DNA of 64,000 bases from Myrica gale (lineage: Eukaryota; Streptophyta; Magnoliopsida; Fagales; Myricaceae), in NCBI GenBank assembly GCA_963930655.1, contig OZ005618.1, positions 4,362,001 to 4,426,000 of the forward strand, in the 5' to 3' direction. The notes under the pieces are model-generated. The model worked only from the letters and a program-made list of their open reading frames with translations, was not told the origin of the DNA and made no database searches. This document shows positions 10,212-21,859 of the stretch, one piece after another. Numbering within the stretch: the first letter of the stretch is position 1; every line of letters starts with the position of its first letter. The position numbers were made by a program, and so were the translations under genes.

Positions 10212-13200
10212 ATGGCTCTATCTTCTGCTCCAACTTCTCTCCATTCCTCCCATTACACCCGACCGTTAGCTTCTTCGTTTCCTTCTTCTTCTCCATTTGT
10301 TAGATTCACCCTCCCGAATGTCCTCCAATTTACGCTTCCTTCCTTCCGACCCCTCCGTCGACGTTTAAACAGCAGGCGGCATCTCACGGCCTTGACTGCC
10401 TCTCTCTCCGCCGTCGATGCCCCGAACGCTTCCGGTAGCCAAGACGAGAAGAAGCTCCTGCTCGAAGTCAAAGACCTGACGGCCGTAATAGCAGAATCCA
10501 AGCAACAAATTCTCAACGGCGTTAACCTTGCAATCTATGAAGGAGAGGTCGGTTAATCCCCTCCGTTAGTCTTGTCATTCGGTTCCCGAATTGAAGAGAG
10601 GGAGGATAGTATCGGAAGTTTTATTTTATCTTCTTATAAAATGCCTTATCTGCTGTGTCAGTAGGTTCACGCAATTATGGGAAAGAATGGTTCCGGGAAG
10701 AGCACATTGGCAAAGGTTAGAACTTTTAATAACCTCGTTGACTCACAGTGGTGTAAATGACAAGCATTTAGCTGCTCTAAACACAATGAAGTCCATTCAC
10801 CTATCTAAACACGAAAAAGAAGAACTAGTAACCAATTGTGAAGCTATTTCAGGTAAGAAAGAATTATATGTGGGAGATACAGTCAGAGAAATTTTGGGTA
10901 TTTGGCTATGGTATGTGAAGTCATGTGCTCATGTTTCAGGTGGCGATAAAAACACTATTCCAAACTTTCCTAGTATCTTTTATAAGGAAGCTTTTTTAAA
11001 GAAATTTTAGTTTGTGAGAGACTGTACATTGTAGGTTCTTGTCGGCCATCCAGATTATGAAGTTACGGGAGGTAGTGCAGTGTTCAAAGGGGAGAACTTG
11101 CTGGAAATGGAGCCAGAGGAAAGGTCACTTGCCGGGCTCTTTATGAGCTTCCAGTCCCCTATTGCGATCCCCGGGGTGAATAATATTGACTTTCTGAATA
11201 TGGCTTATAATGCTCGGAGAAGAAAACTTGGTCAGCCAGAGCTTGGACCAATTGAGGTTCGGAATTATCTGCAAAGGCCTTCATCTTTGATTTATTATTA
11301 TCCTGAATATGATAAAATTCTAATTGGATGTCGTTTCAGTTAGATAAATGGTTCTGTCCTATGAAAATATGTGCTTTGAGTAGAAGTTATTTGAGTGGGG
11401 ATTTGACTATGTTTGGATACCTTCATTTTCTAAGACCTTAAATAACTCGAACCCTTTTCTTCATAGAGAGAGAGAGAGAGATAGAGAAACAAAGTCTCGT
11501 TACAATTGAAATGAGAGCATATAATGTATGGATTTCTATAAAATTGTCTCGAAGTAATGCAGTACATAATCCTTTAAATTGAAACTTCTTGTATGTCTTT
11601 CAGTGGTCAACCCTGATTAGTTGATGAGGAACCATAGAGCTAACCTCACTTTAATTGTGAGTAAGGCTAAGTTAAGTTGAGTTGAGTTTTTTGATCATAT
11701 ATTCCTCCCAAGATATTGTGCCTGATTTGTAAGCAAATGAGTATGCACTCATCTCCTATTTAAAATACTAGAAAATCTGGCAATGGTTATTATAGTTTGT
11801 TCTCTGTGGAATTTTTTAGGAATCTCCTTGATTAAGCCTCTTAAACTATGGACAATGAATTGGGTAATGTCTTGTATCCCACTTAGGTGGCATTTGGTAA
11901 AGGGTTTTACAATTGTTTGGCTAAACTGAATAAGGAGCAAAGATATGTAGATATTTGAGAAGTTGGGTTTCCTTGATGTGTAATTTTCCTTTGCCTCATT
12001 TTGTTATTGTTAAATTTATGCTTTTGTTGATCTATTTGTGATGGCTACTCACCTAATCACTAACATGGTGATCTCCTTTGCAGTTCTATGCTTACATTTA
12101 TCCCAAACTTGAACTTGTAAAGATGAAGGCAGACTTTCTTAATAGAAATGTCAATGAAGGATTCAGCGGTGGTGAAAGAAAGCGGAATGAAATTTTACAA
12201 CTTGCAGTATGAATATATTTCTATCTCATTATCAGTATTTTGTAATTTTCACCAGAAAGCTACTTTTGAAATTTAACTCTTCTGTTGTATCTTTGATGTA
12301 TCATGGGGTTAGAATACTGTTCTTCTATGGAAGGCAGAGAAAAAATAAAATTAACATTCGAGTGGCATAACTATTGGACCTATTATATCTTTGGAGCTGA
12401 TATCTGTCATCTTTAGGGAACTCACTGTCTATAGCAATTGAAGTAGTTTGAGATGCAGGTACGAGATTCGAGTCAGGAAGGCCAAAAACTAACTGGATTT
12501 TATTGATGCAGATATACTAATACCATTTGTTTTTCCGAAAATGTGATTGGAATGACACTGCTTTACTACTTTAGTGTTACGTTCTGCTGGTTTTGGGCGA
12601 AGGGGAAAGATGCTTGCTTGGTCATTCGGTGTTAGCAGTCAAGGGTGTCAAGAATTGCAGAAGGAAGTCCGAAGAAGTTGCGAGTTAGATTGTTCGTAGA
12701 TTCGAGAAGAATTGTCCAGGTGGAAGCTTTAGTCGGTTGGACTCCTTTAAGGCTTTATGTTAGTAGTGGAAGGCTTTATGTTAGTATTGGGCTTTAGTCC
12801 ATAGTTTATTTTAGTAGAAGGCCGAGCCTTTATAGTTAGTGGAAATCAATCCAGCCCACCTGTGGGTTGCATCTGATTTAGGTGGCAGTTACACTTCTTT
12901 TTGGGGGATCTGAAAATTGTGAGACATTCTTGTAGAAGGAGGGTCGCCACCTCGAATGGGCGTTATCTGGTTCTTGAACGTTTGAATTAATTACAATCCA
13001 ATAGCATTACAGTTTACAATTTGTAACAAGTTGGTATCAGAGCACTCGGTTCTGAGATGGCTGAAGGCACCCGCTGGACGAAGGTGACGGAATCCTTGGA
13101 GGCTCTCCAAAAATCGCAAGAGCTTCAACAACTAGATCAACAAGCTCAAGGGCGTCTCATGGAGGAAATGGTAACTCAGCTAGGTAATATCAATCTGGGG

Positions 13201-16200
13201 TTGCAGGCGTTGGTCAAGATGCAGAATCCTGAGAGAGAAGAAAATGTCAAACCTGGGCACAACAATATTCATCAAAATCAGGAAATGGGAGGAGTGCATA
13301 TGAGGTCAGTTAGGCTTGAATTTCCTAGGTTTGATGGGGATGATCCTACTGGGTGGTTGTACAGAGCTAACCAGTTTTTCTTATTCAATCAAACTACTCC
13401 ACAACATAAGCTTTTCATGGCTTCATTCCACATGGAAGGGAAGGCTCTGATCTGGTTCCGGGAAGTGGAAAGATCAGGAGCTATTACCAGTTGGGAGGCC
13501 TTTGAGAGGGCCTTGTTGGTTAGGTTTGGTCCTCAAGCCTATGATGACCCAATGGAGGGGTTGGTTAGGTTGAGACAAACTGGTTCTGTGGAAGAATACA
13601 CCAGCCAATTTGAGGTGTTAGCTAATCGATTGGGGGGATTAGATGAAGCTTACAAGCTTAGTTGTTATCTAAGTGGGCTTAAGGATGAGATTCGACTCCC
13701 TATCAAAATGCTCAATCCCAACAACATACAAAGGGCATTTTCCTTGGCTAAAATGCAAGAGGAGTGTTTATTAGCTGGGAAAAGAATTAACAGATATGCA
13801 CCTAGTAGTTCTTCTTCAACTCCTATTGGGGGTAATTTTTCTGGAGCAGTGACCAAACCCAATGTGAGGGTACATCGCATTTCACCACAACAGATGAAAG
13901 AAAGACGTGACAAAGGGCTCTGTTATCATTGTGATTCAAAGTGGAATCCGGGACACAAATGCCCTAATCTTAAGTTGTTTATGGTGGAAGGAAGTGAGGA
14001 GTTAGTGGAGGATGATGGCAATGTAGTGGGACTCGAAGGACGAGCCATTGTGGAGGACGGGATTGAGGGCGATGATAATGAAGTCAATCCGAACATATCC
14101 TTATATGCTATTACAGGGTCTGGAACTTCAAGAACTATGAGGATAAGGGGCAGATTGAATAACCAGGAGCTGGTTATACTTATTGATAGCGGAAGCACCC
14201 ATAACTTTGTGGACCCCGCAGTGGTGAGGAGGGCACAAATTCCAATCAATTCTAGGCATAAGCTCACTGTGACAGTAGCCAATGGGGAGAAGATAAAAAG
14301 TGAAGGAGGGTTGTGTAATGTGAATGTGAGAATGCAAGGTCATAAATTCATCATTGACGCCTATGTACTGGTGTTAGGGGGTTGTGATATGGTTTTAGGG
14401 GTCCAATGGCTGAAAACCCTTGGAACCATCTCTTGGAATTTTAGGGACCTTAGTATGCAATTTTTCCATGAGCAGCAAAAGGTCTTATTGCAAGGCTTAG
14501 TTGCCTCTCAGTTCATGCATGATTCGGCCACACTCAAGCTGATTAAAGGAGAAAGGAGGGGACTTATCATGCAACTAGTGCTGGATGATGGGAGTGGCAG
14601 CAAGGACATAAAGAACCACCCGAAGGTAGCAGATCTACTGCTGCAATTTGCTGAGGTCTTTCAGGAACCAAAGGGGCTTCCACCACAAAGATCTCATGAC
14701 CACGCTATAGTGCTGAAAGAGGGGGTGCAGCAAGTGAGTGTGAGGCCTTATCGCTACGCCCACTTTCAAAAGGACGAGATAGAGAGGATAGTACAGGAGT
14801 TGTTGGGTTCAGGAGTTATTAGGGCTTCACAAAGCCCATTTTCTTCTCCGGTGTTGTTGGTCCGTAAGGCAGATGGTAGTTGGCGTCTTTGTGTAGATTA
14901 TCGAGCTCTCAATAGCGCTACTATTAAGGAAAAGTTTCCTATTCCAGTCATTGATGAGTTGCTGGATGAACTTAATGGGGCAAGAGTGTTCTCCAAACTA
15001 GACCTACGTTCAGGTTATCATCAAATTAGAGTGAGGGAAGAGGACATACCGAAAACTGCATTTCGGACTCACGAAGGGCACTATGAGTTCCTTGTGATGC
15101 CCTTTGGGCTCACTAATGCCCCTTCGACTTTCCAATGTCTTATGAATGAAGTCTTTAAACCCTATCTGCGAAGGTTTATCTTAGTTTTTTTTGATGATAT
15201 TCTGGTGTATAGTAGGAGCTTGCAAGACCACTTACAACATCTGGAATTGACTTTAAGGGTGCTGCAACAGCAGAAGTTGTATGCAAAGGTTTCGAAGTGT
15301 CGGTTTGCTTGTGAAGAAATTGACTATTTGGGGCATTTGATATCTGCCCATGGAGTGCGAGTAGACCCTGCAAAACTACAGACCATGATGGAGTGGCCCC
15401 TTCCCAAGTCACCTAAATCCTTGAGAGGATTTCTTGGGCTCACGGGATACTACCGCAAGTTTATCAAGGGGTATGGGTCCATTGCGACCCCTTTGACCAA
15501 CCTACTTAAGAAGAATGGGTTTTCATGGAATGAAGAAGCCCTAGAAGCATTCTCTAAACTCAAGAAAGCGGTGACCAGCCCACCAGTTCTAGCTTTACCT
15601 GACTTTACCAAGTCATTTATAATTGAATGTGATGCTTCGGGTAGTGGCATTAGAGCTGTCCTAATGCAGGAAGGCAAGCCTCTTGCATTTTTTAGCAAGG
15701 CTTTGAAGGGAAGGATGTTGGCTATGTCCACATATGAGAGGGAACTCCTAGCTTTGGTAAGTGCTATTCGAAAATGGAGACCTTACCTACTAGGACAGAC
15801 TTTCAAGGTCAAAACTGACCAACAAAGTTTGAAACACCTCTTAGAGCAGAAGGTGGGTACCCCGTTGCAACAAAAATGGATAACCAAACTCCTTGGTTAT
15901 GACTTTTTGGTGGAGTACAAACAAGGAAGGGATAACAAGGTTGCTGATGCACTCTCCAGACAGTTTGAAGAGGTGGCAGCAGAGGGGGAAGGGGAATTGC
16001 AGGTCATCTCATTTCCTATTGCAAGCTGGATTTCAGACTTACGACTATTTAATTCTACTGATATCCATATTCAAGATCTCATGAATCAGCTTCAAGCGGG
16101 AAAACTGGATGCACAAAAATACACAGTAGCTAATGGCTTGCTATTATACAAGGGAAGAATCTATGTGGGAGATCACCTAGCTTTCAAGGAGCAGATGCTG

Positions 16201-19166
16201 CACATGACTCATGATAGCCCAGTTGGGGGGCATGCTGGTTATGAAAAAACATACCAGAGGGCTAAAAGAGATTTTTACTGGAAGGGGATGAAAAAAGAGA
16301 TTAGGAGGTACATCAAGCAGTGTCGAGTATGCCAGCAAAACAAGTATGAAACTATCTTGCCATCTGGGCTGTTACAGCCTCTCCCCATACCTCTAAAGCC
16401 CTGGACAGATATATCCATGGACTTTATTGAGGGGCTGCCCAACTCACACGGGTTCAGTGTTATCTATGTAGTGGTGGACAGACTCACGAAGTACAGCCAC
16501 TTTGTTCCCCTAAAACACCCATACACGGCCAAGGTAGTGGCTCAAGCCTTTGTTCAACACATTTTCAGGTTGCATGGACTCCCACAGTTATAGTTTCAGA
16601 TCGAGACCCCGTGTTTACTAGTCATTTTTGGCAAGAATTGTTCAAAATGCAGGAGGTTAAACTCAATTTCAGCACATCCTATCACCCTCAAACGGATGGA
16701 CAAACAGAATCAATCAACAAGTGCCTAGAGAGTTATCTAAGGTGCATGATAGGGGACAAGCCTAAGGGATGGGTGACCTGGCTAGCATTAGCCGAATGGC
16801 ATCACAACACAAGCTTTAATTTCTCTACAAAAATGACTCCATTTGAAGCAATGTATGGGTACGTACCTCCCCGGTTTCCAATATATGAACCGGGCACAAC
16901 CGTAGTGGAAGCTGTAGACGACACATTGAGAAGCCGTGATCAGATCTTGTCCTTACTCCGAGAGAACCTCCAAAAAGCGCAGAATCGTATGAAAAAATAT
17001 GCTGATTTGAAGAGAAGTGAAAGAGAGTTTCAGGTGGGAGATCAAGTTTACCTGCGTCTTCAGCCATACCGACAGCTTTCGATGAAGCAACGCCATAACC
17101 AAAAGCTTTCCCCCAGGTTTTATGGCCCTTTTACCGTTCTCTCCAAGGTCGAAGCAGTTGCTTACCGCTTAGATCTGCCCCCAGGATCTTCTATTCACCC
17201 GGTCTTCCATGTGTCCCAGCTGAAACCTCATATTGGCACACGAGTTTCTCCAACTCCAGGGCTGCCTCCAGTTGATTCACAGGGAGAGTTTCATCCCGAG
17301 CTAGTCGCTGTGTTGGATCGACGTCTTGCGCGTCTAGGCTCTCGTCCTGTGACAGAAATTTTGGTCCAATGGCAGGGCCAATCCGTCGACGATGCAACCT
17401 GGGAGAGGTTGTTTCAACTCCAGCAGGACTTCCCACACCTTGCGGGCAAGGTGTTTTGAGGGATGGGGTCTTGTTACGTTCTGCTGGTTTTGGGCGAAGG
17501 GGAAAGATGCTTGCTTGGTCATTCGGTGTTAGCAGTCAAGGGTGTCAAGAATTGCAGAAGGAAGTCAGAAGAAGTTGCGAGTTAGATTGTTCGTAGATTC
17601 GAGAAGAATTGTCCAGGTGGAAGCTTTAGTCGGTTGGACTCCTTTAAGGCTTTATGTTAGTAGTGGAAGGCTTTATGTTAGTATTGGGCTTTAGTCCATA
17701 GTTTATTTTAGTAGAAGGCCGAGCCTTTATAGTTAGTGGAAATCAATCCAGCTCACCTGTGGGTTGCATCTGATTTAGGTGGCAGTTACACTTCTTTTTG
17801 GGGGATCTGAAAATTGTGAGACATTCTTGTAGAAGGAGGGTCGCCACCTCGAATGGGCGTTATCTGGTTCTTGAACGTTTGAATTAATTACAATCCAATA
17901 GCATTGCAGTTTACAATTTGTAACATTTAGTCACATTTGCCTTCTCTAAATAATATGAGTTATGTTGTCCTGACCCCGAGAAATGGCTAGCCACATAGGA
18001 GCCTTATTAAAACAGGAATTTTAAAAAACTTGCATATTGGGCTTTCTCTTTCAAGTTGTTGAATGATAAATTTTTCTCAATCGTACTCTTTTTGCTTTTT
18101 TTTTTTTTTTTTGCTTTTTGGAAAGAAAGCTTTGAAAGTTCTTTTATATCTTGTGTTATATAGATATATTCCGTCTCTTTTGTCTTAATTTCCTTTTTTA
18201 TATCCAGGTTCTGGGTGCAGAATTGGCTGTTTTGGATGAAATTGATTCTGGACTGGATGTTGATGCTCTTCGAGATGTGGCAGAAGCAGTGAATGGGCTT
18301 TTGACTCCGCAGAAGTCATTGTTGATGATTACTCATTATGAACGTCTTTTGAATACAGTAAAGCCTACATATATCCACATCATGGTAAGTTATTTGAAGA
18401 TTGCAGAGTTGACATAATATATATTTTGGATTTGGGGTTGGCCATGTGGTGAGGGAGTGATTTGGCACATGCCTGTCTCTATGTTGCAGAAACAATAAAA
18501 GTTGAGGGAAAGAAAGCTCTTTTATGTAATTTTTCATGGATAATCTATATTAATCTCTGCTTTGCATGTATGTAGGATTTTTTAATGATTGCATGAAATA
18601 GCATAGTTTAGTGACGGAGGCTAGATACTTGACGGAGGTTGGGATGGGATGGGGATCGAGTTGAGCCTTGGCTCGCCTCTAACTTTTCAAGCATTCAAAG
18701 CTGCATCTCTAGCCGTGGTCTTTCTTATGCCTTAGGTGTTGGCTCAACAAAAGCAATAGCAAAATTCTAGCGATGGACTGGCTTCAAATTACCGTGGAAA
18801 CCAGAATGGAGTTATTCTATTTCCGTCAGAATTGACAAATATGCGCTTCTCTTGCACTTTCTATTTTTATCTTGTTGGAGTCTAAATTATTTCACCCCTT
18901 GGATGTGCCAAATTATGCCGTAAACTTTATTGTTTGATGAGTTCATGAATTAGATTTTGGTTCCTGTGGTAAGGCACTCCTTGTGCTACTGAAATAGTTT
19001 CAGATAGTATAGTGCTTATAGATAATGTATCTACATCCCCGTTTTGATCAGTTTATATATTTGAATCCATGCATTTCAGGAGGATGGGAAGATTGTGAAG
19101 ACAGGAGATATTTCAATAGCAAAACTTCTGGAGGATGAAGGGTATCAAGCAATTTCTGCTTCATAA
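10212..19166 (+). CDS. ABCI6: Plastid SufC ATPase (ABC transporter I family member 6)
   Basis: Six exons: 10212-10547, 10665-10715, 11035-11256, 12084-12206, 18208-18384 and 19080-19166. All have GT-AG junctions and together give 331 residues without a stop. The protein is the ATPase of the chloroplast SufBCD scaffold, which assembles iron-sulphur clusters. Residues 1 to about 70 are a Ser/Arg-rich plastid transit peptide. The ABC domain follows, with Walker [10 protein letters not shown] (exon 2), Q-loop MSFQSP (exon 3), signature FSGGERKR (exon 4), Walker B LAVLDE and D-loop SGLD (exon 5), and the switch His in MITHY (exon 5). The end [13 protein letters not shown] is typical of the plant protein. 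Intron 4 is 6.0 kb because a Ty3/gypsy element of 5.35 kb sits in it; the coding exons are untouched. Confidence 0.95.
12575..13028 (+). repeat. 5' LTR
   Basis: 454 bp, TGTTAC...GTAACA. Compared by eye with the 3' LTR there are three substitutions, at the positions corresponding to GAAGTC(C/A)GAAG, CCAGC(C/T)CACC and GCATT(A/G)CAG. Confidence 0.93.
13057..16593 (+). CDS. Retrotransposon gag-pol polyprotein, main part
   Basis: A 1178-codon open frame starting 29 bp after the LTR. Order seen: retrotransposon gag domain (about residues 100-250), a zinc knuckle [14 protein letters not shown] (about 289), an aspartic protease with [11 protein letters not shown] (about 376), reverse transcriptase from about 565 with FFDDIL as the catalytic box (about 711), RNase H with ECDASGSG (about 857), then the integrase zinc-binding HHCC region (about 1048-1095) and the first catalytic Asp region (DISMDF, about 1121). 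The frame ends at a TAG inside the integrase core because one base is missing near 16585-16595; coding continues in another frame from about 16600. Apart from that, no stops are seen. Confidence 0.93.
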   Translation: MAEGTRWTKVTESLEALQKSQELQQLDQQAQGRLMEEMVTQLGNINLGLQALVKMQNPEREENVKPGHNNIHQNQEMGGVHMRSVRLEFPRFDGDDPTGWLYRANQFFLFNQTTPQHKLFMASFHMEGKALIWFREVERSGAITSWEAFERALLVRFGPQAYDDPMEGLVRLRQTGSVEEYTSQFEVLANRLGGLDEAYKLSCYLSGLKDEIRLPIKMLNPNNIQRAFSLAKMQEECLLAGKRINRYAPSSSSSTPIGGNFSGAVTKPNVRVHRISPQQMKERRDKGLCYHCDSKWNPGHKCPNLKLFMVEGSEELVEDDGNVVGLEGRAIVEDGIEGDDNEVNPNISLYAITGSGTSRTMRIRGRLNNQELVILIDSGSTHNFVDPAVVRRAQIPINSRHKLTVTVANGEKIKSEGGLCNVNVRMQGHKFIIDAYVLVLGGCDMVLGVQWLKTLGTISWNFRDLSMQFFHEQQKVLLQGLVASQFMHDSATLKLIKGERRGLIMQLVLDDGSGSKDIKNHPKVADLLLQFAEVFQEPKGLPPQRSHDHAIVLKEGVQQVSVRPYRYAHFQKDEIERIVQELLGSGVIRASQSPFSSPVLLVRKADGSWRLCVDYRALNSATIKEKFPIPVIDELLDELNGARVFSKLDLRSGYHQIRVREEDIPKTAFRTHEGHYEFLVMPFGLTNAPSTFQCLMNEVFKPYLRRFILVFFDDILVYSRSLQDHLQHLELTLRVLQQQKLYAKVSKCRFACEEIDYLGHLISAHGVRVDPAKLQTMMEWPLPKSPKSLRGFLGLTGYYRKFIKGYGSIATPLTNLLKKNGFSWNEEALEAFSKLKKAVTSPPVLALPDFTKSFIIECDASGSGIRAVLMQEGKPLAFFSKALKGRMLAMSTYERELLALVSAIRKWRPYLLGQTFKVKTDQQSLKHLLEQKVGTPLQQKWITKLLGYDFLVEYKQGRDNKVADALSRQFEEVAAEGEGELQVISFPIASWISDLRLFNSTDIHIQDLMNQLQAGKLDAQKYTVANGLLLYKGRIYVGDHLAFKEQMLHMTHDSPVGGHAGYEKTYQRAKRDFYWKGMKKEIRRYIKQCRVCQQNKYETILPSGLLQPLPIPLKPWTDISMDFIEGLPNSHGFSVIYVVVDRLTKYSHFVPLKHPYTAKVVAQAFVQHIFRLHGLPQL
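16598..17459 (+). pseudogene. Retrotransposon integrase C-terminal part, after frameshift
   Basis: Continuation of the gag-pol frame, shifted by one base relative to 13057-16593. It has the integrase core motif SDRDPVF, then [13 protein letters not shown] with the catalytic Glu further along the core. The C-terminal segment [16 protein letters not shown] and [16 protein letters not shown] resembles the chromodomain-type end of plant chromoviruses. It finishes 12 bp before the 3' LTR. The shift separates the integrase catalytic residues onto two frames, so this copy probably cannot make functional integrase. Confidence 0.88.
17472..17925 (+). repeat. 3' LTR
   Basis: 454 bp, equal in length to the 5' LTR and differing at three positions by eye. 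Followed directly by the second TTTAG target copy. Confidence 0.93.
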
Positions 19167-20030
19167 CTGCATGGCGATTGATTTTGGTACTCTCTCTCTC
19201 TCACACCCTCTCCCTCTTTGACAACTTAAATAATTATACCACAATAACAATGAAAAGGAACGAGTTTTTTTTTTGCTACTACTGAACCTGTTTGGCAACC
19301 AAAAAAATTTGCTATCATTTTTTTCACAAACTCCAATACCTTTTTATAAATTCCAACTATTTTACAAACTCAAACAACTTTTTACAAACTCCAATACATT
19401 TTTCACCAATTCCAAGAGAATCTACACTACCTGTAACTAAAAAATGCCCATCGAAATACAGCCGAATATGAGAGTTTTGCTTGACTTAAGCTGGACCTCC
19501 CTATTTTGACTGGGGTCATCTAGTTGAAGTAGTTCAATTCCAGGCTAGTTGATCCAGGTCAGTGCGACTGCCTCTGCGCAGCTGGATGTGTCTCATAACT
19601 TGCTGGGCATGTTTCGATCTATAGAAGTGGGACAGTCATTTGCACATACTAAACCAATAGACATTCTATATTGAAAACTTAAAGACCTCTTTGACTAGTT
19701 TTAAAGGTAGTTTTTTTGGTTTGGAAGGGATATACGAAATTCTCTAAAGTAGCTCAGTTTTTTTTTTCTGGACTCGTGTTCATATTATGGGAAACAGCAA
19801 AAGTAGCTCTGACTTTTGGATTCAGGACATAATCCGGCTTCCATTTTTTGGCCTTATTATGTTGCATTTGAATAATTTTCTCTTTGACTCACGAAATTAT
19901 ATATTAAGGTCGGGCATTTATTAGCAATTAGGCAGCAGGGATTCCCTTTTTTCAGCTTCTTGTAATAATCTTTTGTCAAAGATTTCCAGGATTTCTGATC
20001 GTTGATATAAAGCAGCTAGCCAGAAAACTG
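19167..20030. other. ABCI6 3' UTR and spacer with an AT-rich repeat
   Basis: Includes the ABCI6 3' UTR. From about 19286 to 19430 there are repeated CAAACTCCAA(T/C)-type phrases and runs of T, which looks like an eroded MITE. No gene is recognised. Confidence 0.45.
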
Positions 20031-20633
20031 AGTTACGCGTTGCCCCCCGTTCATTCTTGGTGATCTTACAGCTTCTGCGAGGAGCGGAAAGTTCAGAATT
20101 AAGTGTTTCCGGGGCAAATATTGTCTGGAATCCTCGCAACATCTTGTTCATAGACTTCTGAGATACAATCAGCCATACTTGGTTCTGATTACGAAACGAT
20201 AAGGTCTCAGGTTTGGATGTTTTATTAGGCTTGTTTCACAATGCCTTGATTCACATTCAAAAAACTTAGGCCTGGTATTTTGGCCACAGGATTGGGCTGG
20301 GCTCCCTTCACGCAGCCCAGCCAGAATAATTGTGTTTCTTTTTTGGGTACAATGAAGAATTTTGTATATCATCTAGGAATGTTCGTTTGGCTAAAAATTT
20401 TAGAATTTGAATCCAACTTTTTAAATTTATAATTCTAACGTTACTTTTCACTCATACAAATATGACTCAACATTACTTTTTTTACACACATTAATACAAC
20501 TACAACTTTTATATCAATGTCAATGAAGCTCAAACATCTCTATAAACATGAAACTAGCACGGCGGCTCACAATCTCCACTGATGAAGGAACTAGTTAAGG
20601 AATTTTAATTAATTATCAAAATATCCTTAAAGC

Positions 20634-20987
20634 TAGGGCTGTCCAAGATCCGGGCCGGTTCGGTCCGGTTTGGCCGGCCAAACCGGAAATTTTATAGAGC
20701 ATATAGACCGGACCGGTCATATGTCCGGTCCGGTCCTGTCCCCGATTTAACCGGTCTGGGCCATGCCATTTTGGGCCGGTTTTGGGGTCGGGCCTTGCCA
20801 TTTTAGGCCAATTTTTGGTTTGGGTCGGTATACTCCGGTCCGGTCTCGGATTTTCATGAGGGTAACCCGGAACCGGACCGGAATACACCGGTTTACCTGT
20901 CCGGAATACACTGGTTTACCTGTCCGGTCAACTCGGTTTCAAAAAAGTCAACCGGTTTTGGTCCGGCCGGTTTTTTGGACAACCCTA
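20634..20987. mobile_element. hAT-type non-autonomous element
   Basis: A 354-bp element with terminal inverted repeats TAGGGCTGTCCA and TGGACAACCCTA, flanked by a perfect 8-bp duplication CTTAAAGC (20626-20633 and 20988-20995). TIRs starting TAGGG with an 8-bp TSD fit the hAT superfamily. Its interior is rich in CCGG and CCGGT repeats, giving high local GC and many potential CG/CHG methylation sites. Proline-rich open frames across it are composition artefacts. It is absent from the matching place in unit B. Confidence 0.85.
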
Positions 20988-20999
20988 CTTAAAGCCATA

Positions 21000-21640
21000 A
21001 AAGAAGTGTACTCTACCTCAAGACAGATAATTGATTAAATGAGACCTACAATTTTTAGTTAAGGACTACTCTTATCCACAGGGAGATATTTTATAGCTGA
21101 AATATTCTTTCATTTTTCTTATGTTACATGAAAATAACCATGCCCACTGTTCCATTCTCATGCTTCTTGTTTTCTCTTCGTATAATGTCGTTTAAATATT
21201 AGTGCTCTTATCATTGTTATTTCTAAACAAAATTCTATCTGAGTTAAATTTTGTCCCACCTTTTGAATTTAAATTCCGTGTTATTTCTAAACAAAATTCT
21301 ATCTGAGTTTACTAATGTTGATCTGACCAAAAATTTTAAAATTTGTCCCACCTTTTAGATTAAAATCCCATGTTATTTTGTAATAAAATCTTTTTTTTTG
21401 TTAAAAGGGGAAGAGGCAACCCTTCGGGGTGTGATCAAAGGAGCGTCTCGTTGCAGAATATTCGGTTTGAGACATAATTGCTATCCATTGTGAACGAATT
21501 CTTCACCACAGTAATCTTAATCCATCTATTAGATCAAAGGTTAAATTTTACTTTCACAAGCGATTTCAACTAATATATTGACTCGAACATCTTACTTTAG
21601 GGTTAATGGATTTATCTCATTACCTAAAAAATTAACCTAT
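21000..21640. other. Spacer with a short direct repeat
   Basis: AT-rich spacer in unit A. A sequence of about 50 bp containing TGTTATTTCTAAACAAAATT and CTATCTGAGTT occurs twice (about 21218 and 21281). No gene is recognised. Confidence 0.45.
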
Positions 21641-21859
21641 TGTAAAAAATAATATTGCAAATTCCATTTACCAGTGGAGAGTAAAAATCTGGAATAATTT
21701 TGAGCAAAATCCTACGTGTGCTCGTCTTTTATTTTATTTTTCTGTGAAATCCCCGAACTGTCCCCTTCGAACTAAACCAAAGTCGGCCCTCTTTTCTACA
21801 TCCATTTTGCTAACTTGCAGAGGAGCCATTTCATCCTCAGCGCAAGCTCCTTCAGATTC

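Larger units (their letters stand above)
12575..17925 (+). mobile_element. Complete Ty3/gypsy LTR retrotransposon in ABCI6 intron 4
   Basis: A 5351-bp element bounded by two 454-bp LTRs (12575-13028 and 17472-17925) that begin TGTTAC and end GTAACA. It is flanked by a perfect 5-bp duplication, TTTAG (12570-12574 and 17926-17930). A primer-binding site TGGTATCAGAGC (13032-13043), complementary to initiator tRNA-Met, follows the 5' LTR. A purine tract (17458-17468) precedes the 3' LTR. I count three differences between the LTRs, so the insertion is recent. It lies in the same orientation as the host gene. The gag-pol order protease, RT, RNase H, integrase and the C-terminal chromodomain-like end mark it as a Ty3/gypsy chromovirus-type element. 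Confidence 0.95.

Noticed and set aside
20616..20888. Proline-rich open frames across the hAT element
   Set aside because: They arise from CCGG/CCGGT repetition; no start context, introns or family match.
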